From the NCBI GenBank assembly GCA_036873755.1, contig JAVTVY010020279.1, positions 1 to 64,000 on the forward strand: a DNA stretch of 64,000 nucleotides, in the 5' to 3' direction. Under the pieces are notes generated by a model. The model was not told the DNA's origin. It made no database searches and saw nothing but the letters and a program-made list of their open reading frames with translations. Of this stretch, positions 55,421 through 62,530 are shown one piece after another (within the stretch, counting starts at the first letter, position 1; each line of letters starts with the position of its first letter). The position numbers and the translations under genes are program-made. Origin of the DNA: Hanleya hanleyi. Lineage: Eukaryota > Mollusca > Polyplacophora > Lepidopleurida > Hanleyidae.

Positions 55421-56711
55421 TTAGGTAGCAAAGTCACACAGGACGTTACGGCTTTTATCGATTTGAATAATGTTGTCAAACTCAGCGTAGCAAATCACAT
55501 TGATGGTTTTCGGTAAAAGTGTCCCGAAATGCAGTTCCAAGCGTAAGTTGCCTTTCTTGACGAGACTCAGTTGATGATCGTTGTCTAAGGTGGGGGTCAG
55601 ATCGAAACAGAACAATGTGTATCCTTTGCCGAAATCGTCTCGACTGATCATATTTCCCTCGTCTTGGTTGATTTGGCCAGTTGCTGTGAAGAGGTTCAGA
55701 TAGCTCCGGATGTAATTGGCCGTTCCAAAGTTAGGTTGTAAGGGGCGGGCCGGTACCTGTTGGCCATCCACTTGCAGGGCCACGAAATTGATGTTGAACG
55801 CTTTTAGGTTGAACGGATTCCTCGGGAGTATCCCATTATAACTGACGTTCTCCACACAGGCTAGGGTTAAACGCTTGGGCAAATCCCCCAGGAACAGGTT
55901 TTCTTGATTGACAATCATATTCCCTTTAGGGACGGAAAAGACCTTGGTCTGTACTCGTCGCTGGTTTTTTCTCCAAGGCTCTGATGTGCCCCAACTGTAC
56001 ACTTGGGCTCGGTTTCACTTTGCGTACAAACAGACTGGCCTCTTGGATGACAATGTTAAACTCAAGGTCCTCACTCGGGACCATCAAGGCAAACGCAGGC
56101 GTTGCGCGCACTAGTCGTATTTTGACAGGTACTCCATTCAAGAGGTATCGGTCCTGCATGAATAAGTCCGCATGCAGACGTCCCATCATATCGACCGAGT
56201 GACTCTCTGCTGTGGCATCCACTCTCTCCGTATAGCCGTCATTATCGGGACTCGCTTCCATATTGCCTGGGGTATCTCGGTAGAACAACGGGGCTGTCAA
56301 ATACGACTTTTTAGCATCACGCCCATAGGATAATAGTGTTTCGATGTAGGCTCGGTACGGGTACGTGTTTGTTGAGGCGCTCACCAGTTTATCACTGAGG
56401 GCTATATCCACTTGCTGGAATAGCGAATGAAGCCAGAGATTCACTGGACCCACGGGTGCATCTTCTTTGAGGACAGACCCATCTTTGTTGGTGATTTTAG
56501 CTTTCACATATAGGTACGTATGGGCTAAATCCAGGTAGGTCGTATCTGCGTTGGTGATGGTGAATTCAATGGGGCCTGTGGCTGTAATGCTGGAAAGGGG
56601 GAGATGTTCCACCCATTGGCCCTCTTCGGCACTGGTCTGAGTAGGTGGGACGGTCCATAAATCAAATTCACTGTTGGTAGAAGGACACGACTCGGCGTGG
56701 ATGAAAGCCAT
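55421..56711 (-). pseudogene. Polinton major capsid protein (double jelly-roll), one phase break
   Basis: It starts at the ATG at 56711, two bases after the previous gene. The first ~240 codons (56711 to ~55970) match the N-terminal part of the Polinton capsid family often annotated as F54H12.2-like (AESCPSTNSEFDLWTVPP start). The rest, down to 55421, continues in a different phase. The switch coincides with a run of six T (plus strand 55965-55970), and the two frames overlap at 55926-56002. Total length is ~430 codons, near the usual size. The break could be a real one-base indel, a homopolymer sequencing error, or slippage; its phase is not that of a classic minus-one frameshift. The protein would build the hexon-like capsomers. 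The neighbouring genes are all intact. Confidence 0.85.
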
Positions 56712-56713
56712 AT

Positions 56714-57118
56714 TTAAGAAAAGATATCCTGGGTCTTCGATGTGCGTCGTCGCTGGGTCGGTCGTCGACTGGTGCGTGGTCTCGATGGTGCAGGTCTTTT
56801 ATTCCCTACGGTGCGTTGTGCTTTGGCGACCAAGACGCCTCCTGCTTCTTTGGCTCGGCGTTTCAGTGCTTCTTTGGGTGCCGCACCGCCCAAGACATCA
56901 CCCGCGGCTTGCAGTCCACTGCGTACTGCTTGTTTGCCGATCGCTTTGACCCCACGCGTCACCAAGGGGAGGAACGTTTTGACGATGCTCCCGAGTATGT
57001 TCCCCAGCCCATGTCCTCGTTGAATGCGTGTACCTGTAAAGACCGGAAAGCTACCCCCGGCCTGTTGGGTATAATAGTCCATATAGCTGCGTGCATCACA
57101 CTCGTAAGGCACCTTCAT
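56714..57118 (-). CDS. pX/pVI-like minor virion protein
   Basis: 134 residues. The start codon overlaps the penton stop by one base (TAATG). The N-terminal part contains an RGHGLGNILGSI motif followed by an amphipathic helix-rich region (~30-90) and a strongly basic, Arg/Pro/Ser-rich tail (~100-134) ending DIFS. Small proteins with this RGHG-Gly-Leu motif and basic tail sit next to the capsid gene in many Polintons/adintoviruses and have been compared to adenovirus core/pVI-type proteins. A role in capsid lining or membrane activity is likely but inferred. Proteolytic processing by the neighbouring protease is plausible. Confidence 0.7.
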   Translation of the reverse strand: MKVPYECDARSYMDYYTQQAGGSFPVFTGTRIQRGHGLGNILGSIVKTFLPLVTRGVKAIGKQAVRSGLQAAGDVLGGAAPKEALKRRAKEAGGVLVAKAQRTVGNKRPAPSRPRTSRRPTQRRRTSKTQDIFS

Positions 57119-57906
57119 TATGCAAAGTGAACCGCTCGGACTTGACGGAAATGAAGTGTCAGCACCACTTTCCCACGCTCGAATGCGATCGGTTGACCGG
57201 TGTCGTCTCTTATATCGATGACGATGGAGCTAATATCGGTCTGACTGACCGGTAGATACACGATATGCCTGAAACTGTGGGTGACTTGAGCTCCATACGT
57301 GCCTTTCACCGGGCAGACGCGCAGTAGAGATACGTTGCTGTCGCCGACAATGTGTGCATCGACCACGTCCGAGTAGATGTACAGGCCATACATACCACCA
57401 CGCATGTCTATCGGGATGTGGGCTCTCTCGCCGGTGGGGCCAGCGTACCCCTGTAGATCGAGACCCAGCATTTGCTGTAGGGTAGGACTGAGTTCGACAC
57501 TCACGTTGGGGCTGAGCGTGAGACTGGCCTTGTCGTTGTGTGCGTTGTAATCGAAGTCCACATGATTTTTGAAGGGGAAAGATTTTATGGGTTGTGAAGT
57601 ATTCGTGACGTCCCTTAGAGACTTATAATGCATCAGACTTCTCAGTCCACCCATGAACTCCTTGGGGATATCGTATTGACCTTCGGGTAGTTTGAGTCGG
57701 GTTTCTTGTCCTTCGTAGGTCACCTCGTACCACACTTCATTGGCTCGCACGTTGTACCACGAGTAAGGGTATTGGATATCCACGAGTCCACATTCCCAGC
57801 GTCCAGGTAAATGCAACGGTTGCGGTAACTGGGTCACGTACTTGGTCAAGGTGTTGTCAGGAAACACATCAGCCGAGCTGTTACTGGGTAGGGTGAGGTA
57901 AAACAT
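57118..57906 (-). CDS. Polinton penton / minor capsid protein (single jelly-roll)
   Basis: 262 residues from the ATG at 57906. The length and beta-rich composition fit the single jelly-roll minor capsid (penton base) of Polintons. The N-terminal part contains a long strand-rich block (LPGRWECGLVDIQYPYSWYN) and the C-terminal part ends in alternating hydrophobic strands (KVVLTLHFRQVRAVHFA). It is predicted to form the capsid vertices. It is followed directly by the pX-like gene with a one-base TAATG overlap, and lies 33 bp downstream of the previous stop, as part of the late cluster. Confidence 0.8.
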   Translation of the reverse strand: MFYLTLPSNSSADVFPDNTLTKYVTQLPQPLHLPGRWECGLVDIQYPYSWYNVRANEVWYEVTYEGQETRLKLPEGQYDIPKEFMGGLRSLMHYKSLRDVTNTSQPIKSFPFKNHVDFDYNAHNDKASLTLSPNVSVELSPTLQQMLGLDLQGYAGPTGERAHIPIDMRGGMYGLYIYSDVVDAHIVGDSNVSLLRVCPVKGTYGAQVTHSFRHIVYLPVSQTDISSIVIDIRDDTGQPIAFERGKVVLTLHFRQVRAVHFA

Positions 57907-57939
57907 GACGACTGAGCTTTCCTGCTGCTGCTGTTGGTT

Positions 57940-58743
57940 TTAATACTTCTCCCAGCCATTGGGCGCTAATCGTCGTGATGGTCGCGGTGACTTGGATCTT
58001 GGTGGTTGCAGGGGTGGCGTGGTAAAAGGGGTGAAAAAGTAGGTGCCCGCCGTGGTGGTGTTTTTGGGGGGAGACTCCGGTTCCCACTCGGTTTCCAAAG
58101 AAGGTTGTGGGCAACTCGGCGATTGCTGGGTCCGCTGCATAAAGGCCCAGCGGTGGGGGTTCCCCACCAATTCCTGTGGTACATGCATGTCTTTCAAGCC
58201 TTGAGCGAAGACCTCCCATCCTCGCGGATCCGTGTGCGACCTGCGTTGACGCATCAGGTCATTCACTAAATCCGGCATGTGGGTACCGGGGACCACCTGA
58301 TTCTGTACCAGGAGTTCACCTTTATCATTCCAAGTCATGTTAGGATTCTGTTTCATTCGTTGTAATACCAGGCCAGCTTGTTTCTTGAACGATGCAGGTA
58401 CACTCTTCATGACTTCGTCTTCGACCCACTGTGGGGCTGTGGGTGGTACCCCTGGTAATGGTGGCTGTTGGAGCGGTGCTGAGGTCGGTGGTGTGTCGCG
58501 TGGTGGCGGTGCTGCTGGGGTAGAGCGGGTTTTGTATTGGTCCATGAACGTCATGTACCGCTGAAGCGTTTCATTGTACTGTTGTACTTTCTCACTGTCG
58601 CTTAACCCCGGTCGTTGTAAGATCTGACCCATCTCTTCATCGAGTGTGTTTATCGTCTTCACCGTAGAGGGTACGGGGTACGGTGATTGGAGGTTTTGAA
58701 GGAGCCGAGGTTCGACGAGGATCATTTTTTTCGTATGGTTCAT
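57940..58743 (-). CDS. Polinton conserved virion-associated protein (KMILVEPR family)
   Basis: 267 residues from the ATG at 58743. The start overlaps the preceding stop by four bases (ATGA). An N-terminal KKMILVEPRLL block and coiled-coil-like region (~30-70) is followed by a Pro-rich linker (~75-105), a globular middle domain (~108-215, with WNDKGELL), and a Pro/Thr-rich C-terminus. Proteins with the same architecture accompany capsid genes in other Polintons as far as I recall. The exact role is unknown. Its position in the late cluster suggests a structural or assembly part. Confidence 0.6.
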   Translation of the reverse strand: MNHTKKMILVEPRLLQNLQSPYPVPSTVKTINTLDEEMGQILQRPGLSDSEKVQQYNETLQRYMTFMDQYKTRSTPAAPPPRDTPPTSAPLQQPPLPGVPPTAPQWVEDEVMKSVPASFKKQAGLVLQRMKQNPNMTWNDKGELLVQNQVVPGTHMPDLVNDLMRQRRSHTDPRGWEVFAQGLKDMHVPQELVGNPHRWAFMQRTQQSPSCPQPSLETEWEPESPPKNTTTAGTYFFTPFTTPPLQPPRSKSPRPSRRLAPNGWEKY

Positions 58744-59084
58744 TGTCGGCCGAACAGTCCACCCAGTACTGGACCCAACACGGAAGCCGCCAACGGTGCT
58801 AAAATGGCTCCGAGAAAGCCGCCTTGCTGTAACACCTTTTTCTTTTGTGTTTGAGCGACTCGCTTCTGGACTAAGGTTCGCAGACCTGTCTTATGCTTGG
58901 CCAACTTTGCCTTCTGAGCCGGAGTCAGTGGTACGTTGCCTTTTAAGATATTGAGACCAATCTCACACAGACAGCACACGAGAGCAGGGTCTGCGCCGCG
59001 TACAATGGTTCGAACCAAATCGGGTGGGGCCGTCTTCAATACCCGGAGCGTCGGAGCATGCTTCCGTACTCGAGCAGACATCAT
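58740..59084 (-). CDS. Small basic protein with hydrophobic GGFLGAIL tail
   Basis: 114 residues from the first of two consecutive ATGs (59084 and 59081). The frame extends a few codons further upstream, but only from a TTG. The N-terminal part is basic with Cys residues. A Lys/Arg/Gln helix (~60-90) leads into a hydrophobic Gly/Ala/Leu-rich C-terminus (QGGFLGAILAPLAASVLGP), which may insert in membranes. The family is widespread in Polinton-like elements near the packaging ATPase. No function is established to my knowledge. It is the first gene of the overlapping late cluster, and a TATA-like element lies ~35 bp upstream. Confidence 0.65.
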   Translation of the reverse strand: MMSARVRKHAPTLRVLKTAPPDLVRTIVRGADPALVCCLCEIGLNILKGNVPLTPAQKAKLAKHKTGLRTLVQKRVAQTQKKKVLQQGGFLGAILAPLAASVLGPVLGGLFGRQ

Positions 59085-59116
59085 GTACAACTGATGCTAG
59101 AACCCACAACTCCGCC

Positions 59117-59125
59117 CTTTTTATC
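59117..59125 (-). promoter_or_regulatory. TATA-like element of the late gene cluster
   Basis: Reads GATAAAAAG on the minus strand, ~33-41 bp before the first ATG of the GGFL protein gene. No other TATA-like element was seen before the next five genes. Confidence 0.45.
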
Positions 59126-59185
59126 TACCTACCTCGTGAATATTGAACAGAGACAAAAGTCAACCATGATGTGGTATTAATTCTT

Positions 59186-59191
59186 TTATTA
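59186..59191 (-). terminator. Polyadenylation signal AATAAA after the ATPase gene
   Basis: AATAAA on the minus strand, ~58 bp past the ATPase stop and before the late-cluster TATA-like element, consistent with separate early and late transcripts. Confidence 0.5.
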
Positions 59192-59248
59192 TCCCCAACA
59201 TCAAACACACACCCCAGCTGCGGGGGAACCACTGTGGGAGTGTTTACA

Positions 59249-59857
59249 TTATTTTTGCATGTACACGTGGTGGGTCTCTCCAGGAAAGATACCGGTCCGT
59301 AGGCGAAGGTGGTCGGGGGTGGCTTGCTTCAGGTCGAAGAGCATATACCCGTGCTGAGGAGTTGTCGCATCTTTAAAGGCTTCCAACGCAAACGCAGTGC
59401 GTCCAGGGTACATCTGTCTCGTCAGGTGCAGTACTTGAGTGGTATCTCTCGGGTTTTTGAAGACCACCAGGTAGTGAGCATTTAAGCTGATGTTCCGATG
59501 TTCTTTGTTTTTACTGAACAGATTCTGCACAATATAGATGATGCTGAGACGTCGATGATGGCTGCCTTTGATAAACAGTTGGGTGAACCGCGCATCCGTC
59601 TCCGCCATGAGATCATCCAGAACCACCAATGTGTCCGGTTCCAAATCGGCCAGGTTGGGTAGCCCTTCCACGAACGTGATGTGGGGCATTGCTGCATACG
59701 CCGCCTGCGATTCTCCGTAACACCACACGACTCGGGCAATGGGTGGAGTAATCATGCTGTCGGCGTGTTCGAGGAGCTTCCTGACGAAGTGCGTTTTGCC
59801 GGGACCCGTCGGTCCTGCGATGACGCAGGTGAAGGGATGTTGCCACCGAGGGTCCAT
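59249..59857 (-). CDS. A32-like genome-packaging ATPase (FtsK/HerA superfamily)
   Basis: 202 residues from the ATG at 59857. Walker A GPTGPGKT is at residues 15-22, Walker B TLVVLDD at 76-82, and a sensor-like QNLF follows a strand at ~118. This is the compact ATPase core found in Polintons, adintoviruses and nucleocytoplasmic large DNA viruses, expected to drive DNA into the capsid. It is homologous to the element A ATPases but lacks their N-terminal C2H2 finger and C-terminal extension. Its first ~106 bp overlap the end of the membrane-protein gene in another frame. A polyadenylation signal follows at 59186. Confidence 0.9.
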   Translation of the reverse strand: MDPRWQHPFTCVIAGPTGPGKTHFVRKLLEHADSMITPPIARVVWCYGESQAAYAAMPHITFVEGLPNLADLEPDTLVVLDDLMAETDARFTQLFIKGSHHRRLSIIYIVQNLFSKNKEHRNISLNAHYLVVFKNPRDTTQVLHLTRQMYPGRTAFALEAFKDATTPQHGYMLFDLKQATPDHLRLRTGIFPGETHHVYMQK

Positions 59858-60300
59858 GGTTGGAGGTGTATCCGCTGTCGTGGTAACCCACTCTTGTAAA
59901 TTTGGTACGAGTGAACTGCGGTCGTCGGTGCGTCGAGCTCCGGTACCGTTGTCGATGGGCGTTCACTGTGAGTGATGAAATCCGGTGGATTTTCAGACGT
60001 AGTGGGTGCACTTGGTGTAGGTGTTGACTCTATACTCGCTGTAGCCTGTACACGTGATGTGGTGGTGATGACTGGGCTCGTTTCGGTCACGGGATTGACT
60101 GGTGCTATCTGTAGACTGTTTTGACTGGCGGCTGGTGGTTGTGTCTTTGGTGGGATGAGTAGAGTGCTGAGATAGGCTACGTCGTAAAACACACCTCCGT
60201 ACAACACACTCAGCAGGGTTAGCAATATCACTACAAAGCCCACTTGTGCTTTGCGCCTTTTGGGCGACGCTGTGTTCAGAGACGGTTGCACTGTGTTCAT
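59752..60300 (-). CDS. Single-pass membrane protein with mucin-like domain
   Basis: 182 residues from the ATG at 60300. A short basic N-terminus (PKRRKAQ) precedes one hydrophobic segment at ~19-48 (VGFVVILLTLLSVLYGGVF), followed by a Thr/Ser/Pro-rich stretch (~50-125) suitable for O-glycosylation. The arrangement suggests a type II membrane protein facing outward. The last ~35 codons overlap the ATPase start. A TATAAAA lies 41-47 bp upstream, inside the integrase stop region. I recognise no family. An envelope or attachment role is possible but unproven, and the overlapped C-terminus might not all be translated. Confidence 0.55.
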   Translation of the reverse strand: MNTVQPSLNTASPKRRKAQVGFVVILLTLLSVLYGGVFYDVAYLSTLLIPPKTQPPAASQNSLQIAPVNPVTETSPVITTTSRVQATASIESTPTPSAPTTSENPPDFITHSERPSTTVPELDAPTTAVHSYQIYKSGLPRQRIHLQPWTLGGNIPSPASSQDRRVPAKRTSSGSSSNTPTA

Positions 60301-60340
60301 GGTCGAACGTGGAATGAAGGATGATGGCGGTGGTGTCTGG

Positions 60341-60347
60341 TTTTATA
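60341..60347 (-). promoter_or_regulatory. TATA box of the membrane-protein gene
   Basis: TATAAAA on the minus strand, 41-47 bp before the ATG at 60300, overlapping the integrase stop codon (60343-60345). Confidence 0.55.
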
Positions 60348-61416
60348 GTCGTTTCACCTGGTTGGCCGCGACCCATGAATTGAAGGAACTGGGCCAGCCA
60401 TGCCATTTGACGAAATAAAATGGGATGCCACGTCGACGTTCGGTTTTTACGATGCGTTCCACCGTATAGTAGTCTTGCTTTGTTTTTACGACAGGTTGTA
60501 ATTCCAGCTCGTAAAACGTCCCAAGCAACGGTTCCCCTTGAAGATCTTCCAGTTCATAGACTCGCTGCTGTCCGGGTAGGCGCCGTTTAATCAGGAAGTG
60601 CTCCTCGCTCCAGTTGGGCAAGTAACTTTTCTCGAACTTGCCCTTGACTTTACTGATCCGTACAGGGTCCCCGACCTTGAACTCCTTCTTCGACATACGC
60701 TGCGATTGTATGGGGTACAAGACTCGCCGGACTTGGGCTTCATTGCTTTGGGTCACGGTAATGGGGGCTCTCTGTATACTTCGGTGATAGGTTCGATTGT
60801 AACCACTGACAAGTTTCGGGAGAACATCGATGTACCGCCTTGTATTCTTATAGGTGAAATATTTATACATGCGGCCTTTGAAAGTCCTGTTGAAGCTTTC
60901 CACAACAGAAGCCTTGGTCTCGTTGTAGGTGTGAAAGAAGAAGACCTTCTGTTTCTTGAGAAAGGCTTGGAACGGTCTGTTGAGGAATTCCGTGCCTTCG
61001 TCGGTTTGCAAATACAAGGGTTTGCGGCCGGTCTTGAAGATGTCCTTGAACGCCGCTATGAGATTCGCCCCCGTTTTCGTCCGGATGGGTACCACCCACG
61101 CATACTTTGACAGGATATCGATGCACGTCAAGATATACCGATTCCCATCATTGTGTTTGGCAAAGGCACTCATATCGACCAAATCCGCTTGCCATTGGGC
61201 ATCTAGTCCTCCCACGATGACCCGGTTCCGTAGAAAATGGCGGCGGGCAGCTCGATGTAAGGTATAGGTGTCTTGTTTTTTTAACCAATCTCGAACTTTT
61301 GCCCGTTGTATCCCCTGGGGCTTGGCCGCTCGATAGAGAGCCGACAATGCACTATAGGCCGCCGGACTGTCGGGACGGTAGTATAAGTTATCCAACACCT
61401 TCTCCCAGCGCTTCAT
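60343..61416 (-). CDS. Polinton integrase: retroviral-type DDE core with C-terminal chromodomain
   Basis: 357 residues from the ATG at 61416, intact. The catalytic core has Asp in WQADLVD (residue 78), Asp139 in LQTDEGTEF and Glu173 in SVVESFNRTFK, i.e. D-x60-D-x33-E. A basic beta-strand region (SKKEFKVGDPVRISK, ~248-262) resembles the C-terminal SH3-like domain. A chromodomain occupies ~315-357 (YTVERIVK ... FYFVKWHGWP ... NSW), presumably targeting histone marks. It is the gene responsible for cutting the TIR ends and making the 6-bp duplication. A TATAAATA lies ~37-44 bp upstream. Being undamaged, it could in principle act on element A as well, since the ends match. Confidence 0.95.
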   Translation of the reverse strand: MKRWEKVLDNLYYRPDSPAAYSALSALYRAAKPQGIQRAKVRDWLKKQDTYTLHRAARRHFLRNRVIVGGLDAQWQADLVDMSAFAKHNDGNRYILTCIDILSKYAWVVPIRTKTGANLIAAFKDIFKTGRKPLYLQTDEGTEFLNRPFQAFLKKQKVFFFHTYNETKASVVESFNRTFKGRMYKYFTYKNTRRYIDVLPKLVSGYNRTYHRSIQRAPITVTQSNEAQVRRVLYPIQSQRMSKKEFKVGDPVRISKVKGKFEKSYLPNWSEEHFLIKRRLPGQQRVYELEDLQGEPLLGTFYELELQPVVKTKQDYYTVERIVKTERRRGIPFYFVKWHGWPSSFNSWVAANQVKRL

Positions 61417-61450
61417 GGTGACAAAATGATAATGGACCCGGAGAGTATGG

Positions 61451-61460
61451 TTTATTTATA
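61451..61460 (-). promoter_or_regulatory. Combined TATA box (integrase) and polyadenylation signal (upstream ORF)
   Basis: The minus strand reads TATAAATAAA. TATAAATA sits ~37-44 bp before the integrase ATG, and the overlapping AATAAA together with the stop codon of ORF162 (61456-61458) occupy the same ten bases. Confidence 0.55.
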
Positions 61461-61944
61461 GCGAAGTCTGATGTTCGGGTTCTACCAACGTTGTATATAT
61501 CCTAGGTTGACTGAGTCTAGCCGGATAATCAATGGCATCGTCGTCTGGTTCATTGCTAGAAATTTGTTCATTGGGTTCAACCAGCGCGTCCTCAATAGCA
61601 CGAGACCATCCCAACTGAACAGCTGACCGCTCGTCCGGTGTAAACAGCTGGTCCACAATAGGCACCACTTTCTCCAAGGCCGTCCAAAGATCGGGGTCTA
61701 GGGTGAAGCTTTGCGTAGGATCGTGGTAACGCCCCAGACGTGCAAAGAAGGGTCCACGGTGTACGTAGTTGGCGTTCTCGATGTGGATTAGGTCTCCGTC
61801 GAGCTCACCGCTCAACACCCGTTTAAATTTGGTCCAGCCATCACGGTGTAGGGTAACGGTAGTCGATACGGTCTCAGGGTCCGACCAGGAAACTTGACGG
61901 TCTCCCACGATGGTGACTTTATCCTCATAGACGTGTAATCCCAC
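61456..61944 (-). CDS. ORF162, unknown; possible tandem PC4-like ssDNA-binding fold; no ATG start
   Basis: 162 codons are open from 61944, but the codon there is GTG. An in-frame stop lies a few codons upstream and no ATG occurs early in the frame, so the start is unclear (another-frame ATG at 62012, a spliced or shifted start, or a lesion). Two similar halves can be seen: residues ~6-48 (KVTIVGDRQ ... VTLHRDGWTKFKRVL) and ~57-100 (FFARLGRYHDP ... FTLDPDLWTALEKVV). Each has strands followed by L-x-x-D-x-W-t-x-hydrophobic helix, which recalls the PC4/p15 ssDNA-binding coactivator. This is a weak structural guess. The acidic C-terminus is probably disordered. Confidence 0.5.
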   Translation of the reverse strand: MGLHVYEDKVTIVGDRQVSWSDPETVSTTVTLHRDGWTKFKRVLSGELDGDLIHIENANYVHRGPFFARLGRYHDPTQSFTLDPDLWTALEKVVPIVDQLFTPDERSAVQLGWSRAIEDALVEPNEQISSNEPDDDAIDYPARLSQPRIYTTLVEPEHQTSL

Positions 61945-62029
61945 CTCAGATGTGAGGGGAAGAATGGCTCATAGGACTGGTGACATGGTTGACGAAATGC
62001 CGAATGACGCACACGCTGACTGTCTCTCG

Positions 62030-62038
62030 TATTTATGG
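62030..62038 (-). promoter_or_regulatory. TATA-like element upstream of ORF162
   Basis: CATAAATAC on the minus strand, ~90 bp before the apparent ORF162 start and ~20 bp before an ATG in another frame (62012). Confidence 0.35.
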
Positions 62039-62054
62039 TGAAGTCCCACTGTCA

Positions 62055-62378
62055 CTACCACAGCGTTAGGGTCAATAGGGCAAAAACCATGACGTGGCCA
62101 ACGAGCCGTCGGTGGTTCCGGTGTGAGCGCTTGTGGTCCATAGCCCGGGCATCAAGGATGGCTGTCATTGTCCAGTAGTGGTGGGTGATAGCACACCCCT
62201 CCATCGAGTCCACTCTGTTGAGGACCGCTTCTGTGAACTCTTTTAGGATCTGGCGTCGCCCCTCGTTGTCGTCGCCATCTGCTAACATGGATCGAACCAC
62301 TGCTCGGTAACCCGTGAGTGAATTAACCACGGTTGCATGCTGTAAAACGCGAGCCGCATAGGGATAGGTGTCCGTCAT
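62055..62378 (-). CDS. Small ORF107, unknown, C-terminal membrane segment
   Basis: 107 residues from the ATG at 62378. A mostly polar, probably helical N-terminal part is followed by a basic patch (HKRSHRNHRR, ~82-91) and a hydrophobic C-terminal end (GHVMVFALLTLTLW), which could anchor it in a membrane. It is the first gene inside the right TIR with its own TATAAAA ~50 bp upstream. No homologue is recognised. Confidence 0.5.
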   Translation of the reverse strand: MTDTYPYAARVLQHATVVNSLTGYRAVVRSMLADGDDNEGRRQILKEFTEAVLNRVDSMEGCAITHHYWTMTAILDARAMDHKRSHRNHRRLVGHVMVFALLTLTLW

Positions 62379-62424
62379 GGCTCTGCAACCGTAGGAATGG
62401 AGGTGTGGGATCCAGAGCAGTGTG

Positions 62425-62431
62425 TTTTATA
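62425..62431 (-). promoter_or_regulatory. TATA box of ORF107
   Basis: TATAAAA on the minus strand, 47-53 bp before the ATG at 62378 and ~100 bp inside the inner edge of the right TIR, placing the NRF-1-like sites of the TIR upstream of all genes. Confidence 0.5.
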
Positions 62432-62530
62432 GACCCTGTCACACATGCGCGCCTATACGTAGCTCTACGGCATACATGCATTCCATACAGGCGGTGGGAA
62501 ACCCGGATGTTGAAAGTACATGCATAATGT

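Noticed and set aside
55965..55970. Programmed minus-one frameshift in the capsid gene
   Set aside because: The A run on the coding strand looks slippery, but the downstream phase is the other one. A simple indel or sequencing slip is more likely.
59482..60011. Additional ORFs overlapping the ATPase and membrane-protein genes
   Set aside because: Shadow frames without conserved features. The ATPase and TM frames explain the region better.
60598..61110. 170-codon plus-strand ORF within the integrase
   Set aside because: It lies antisense to an intact, motif-complete integrase and has no recognisable domain.
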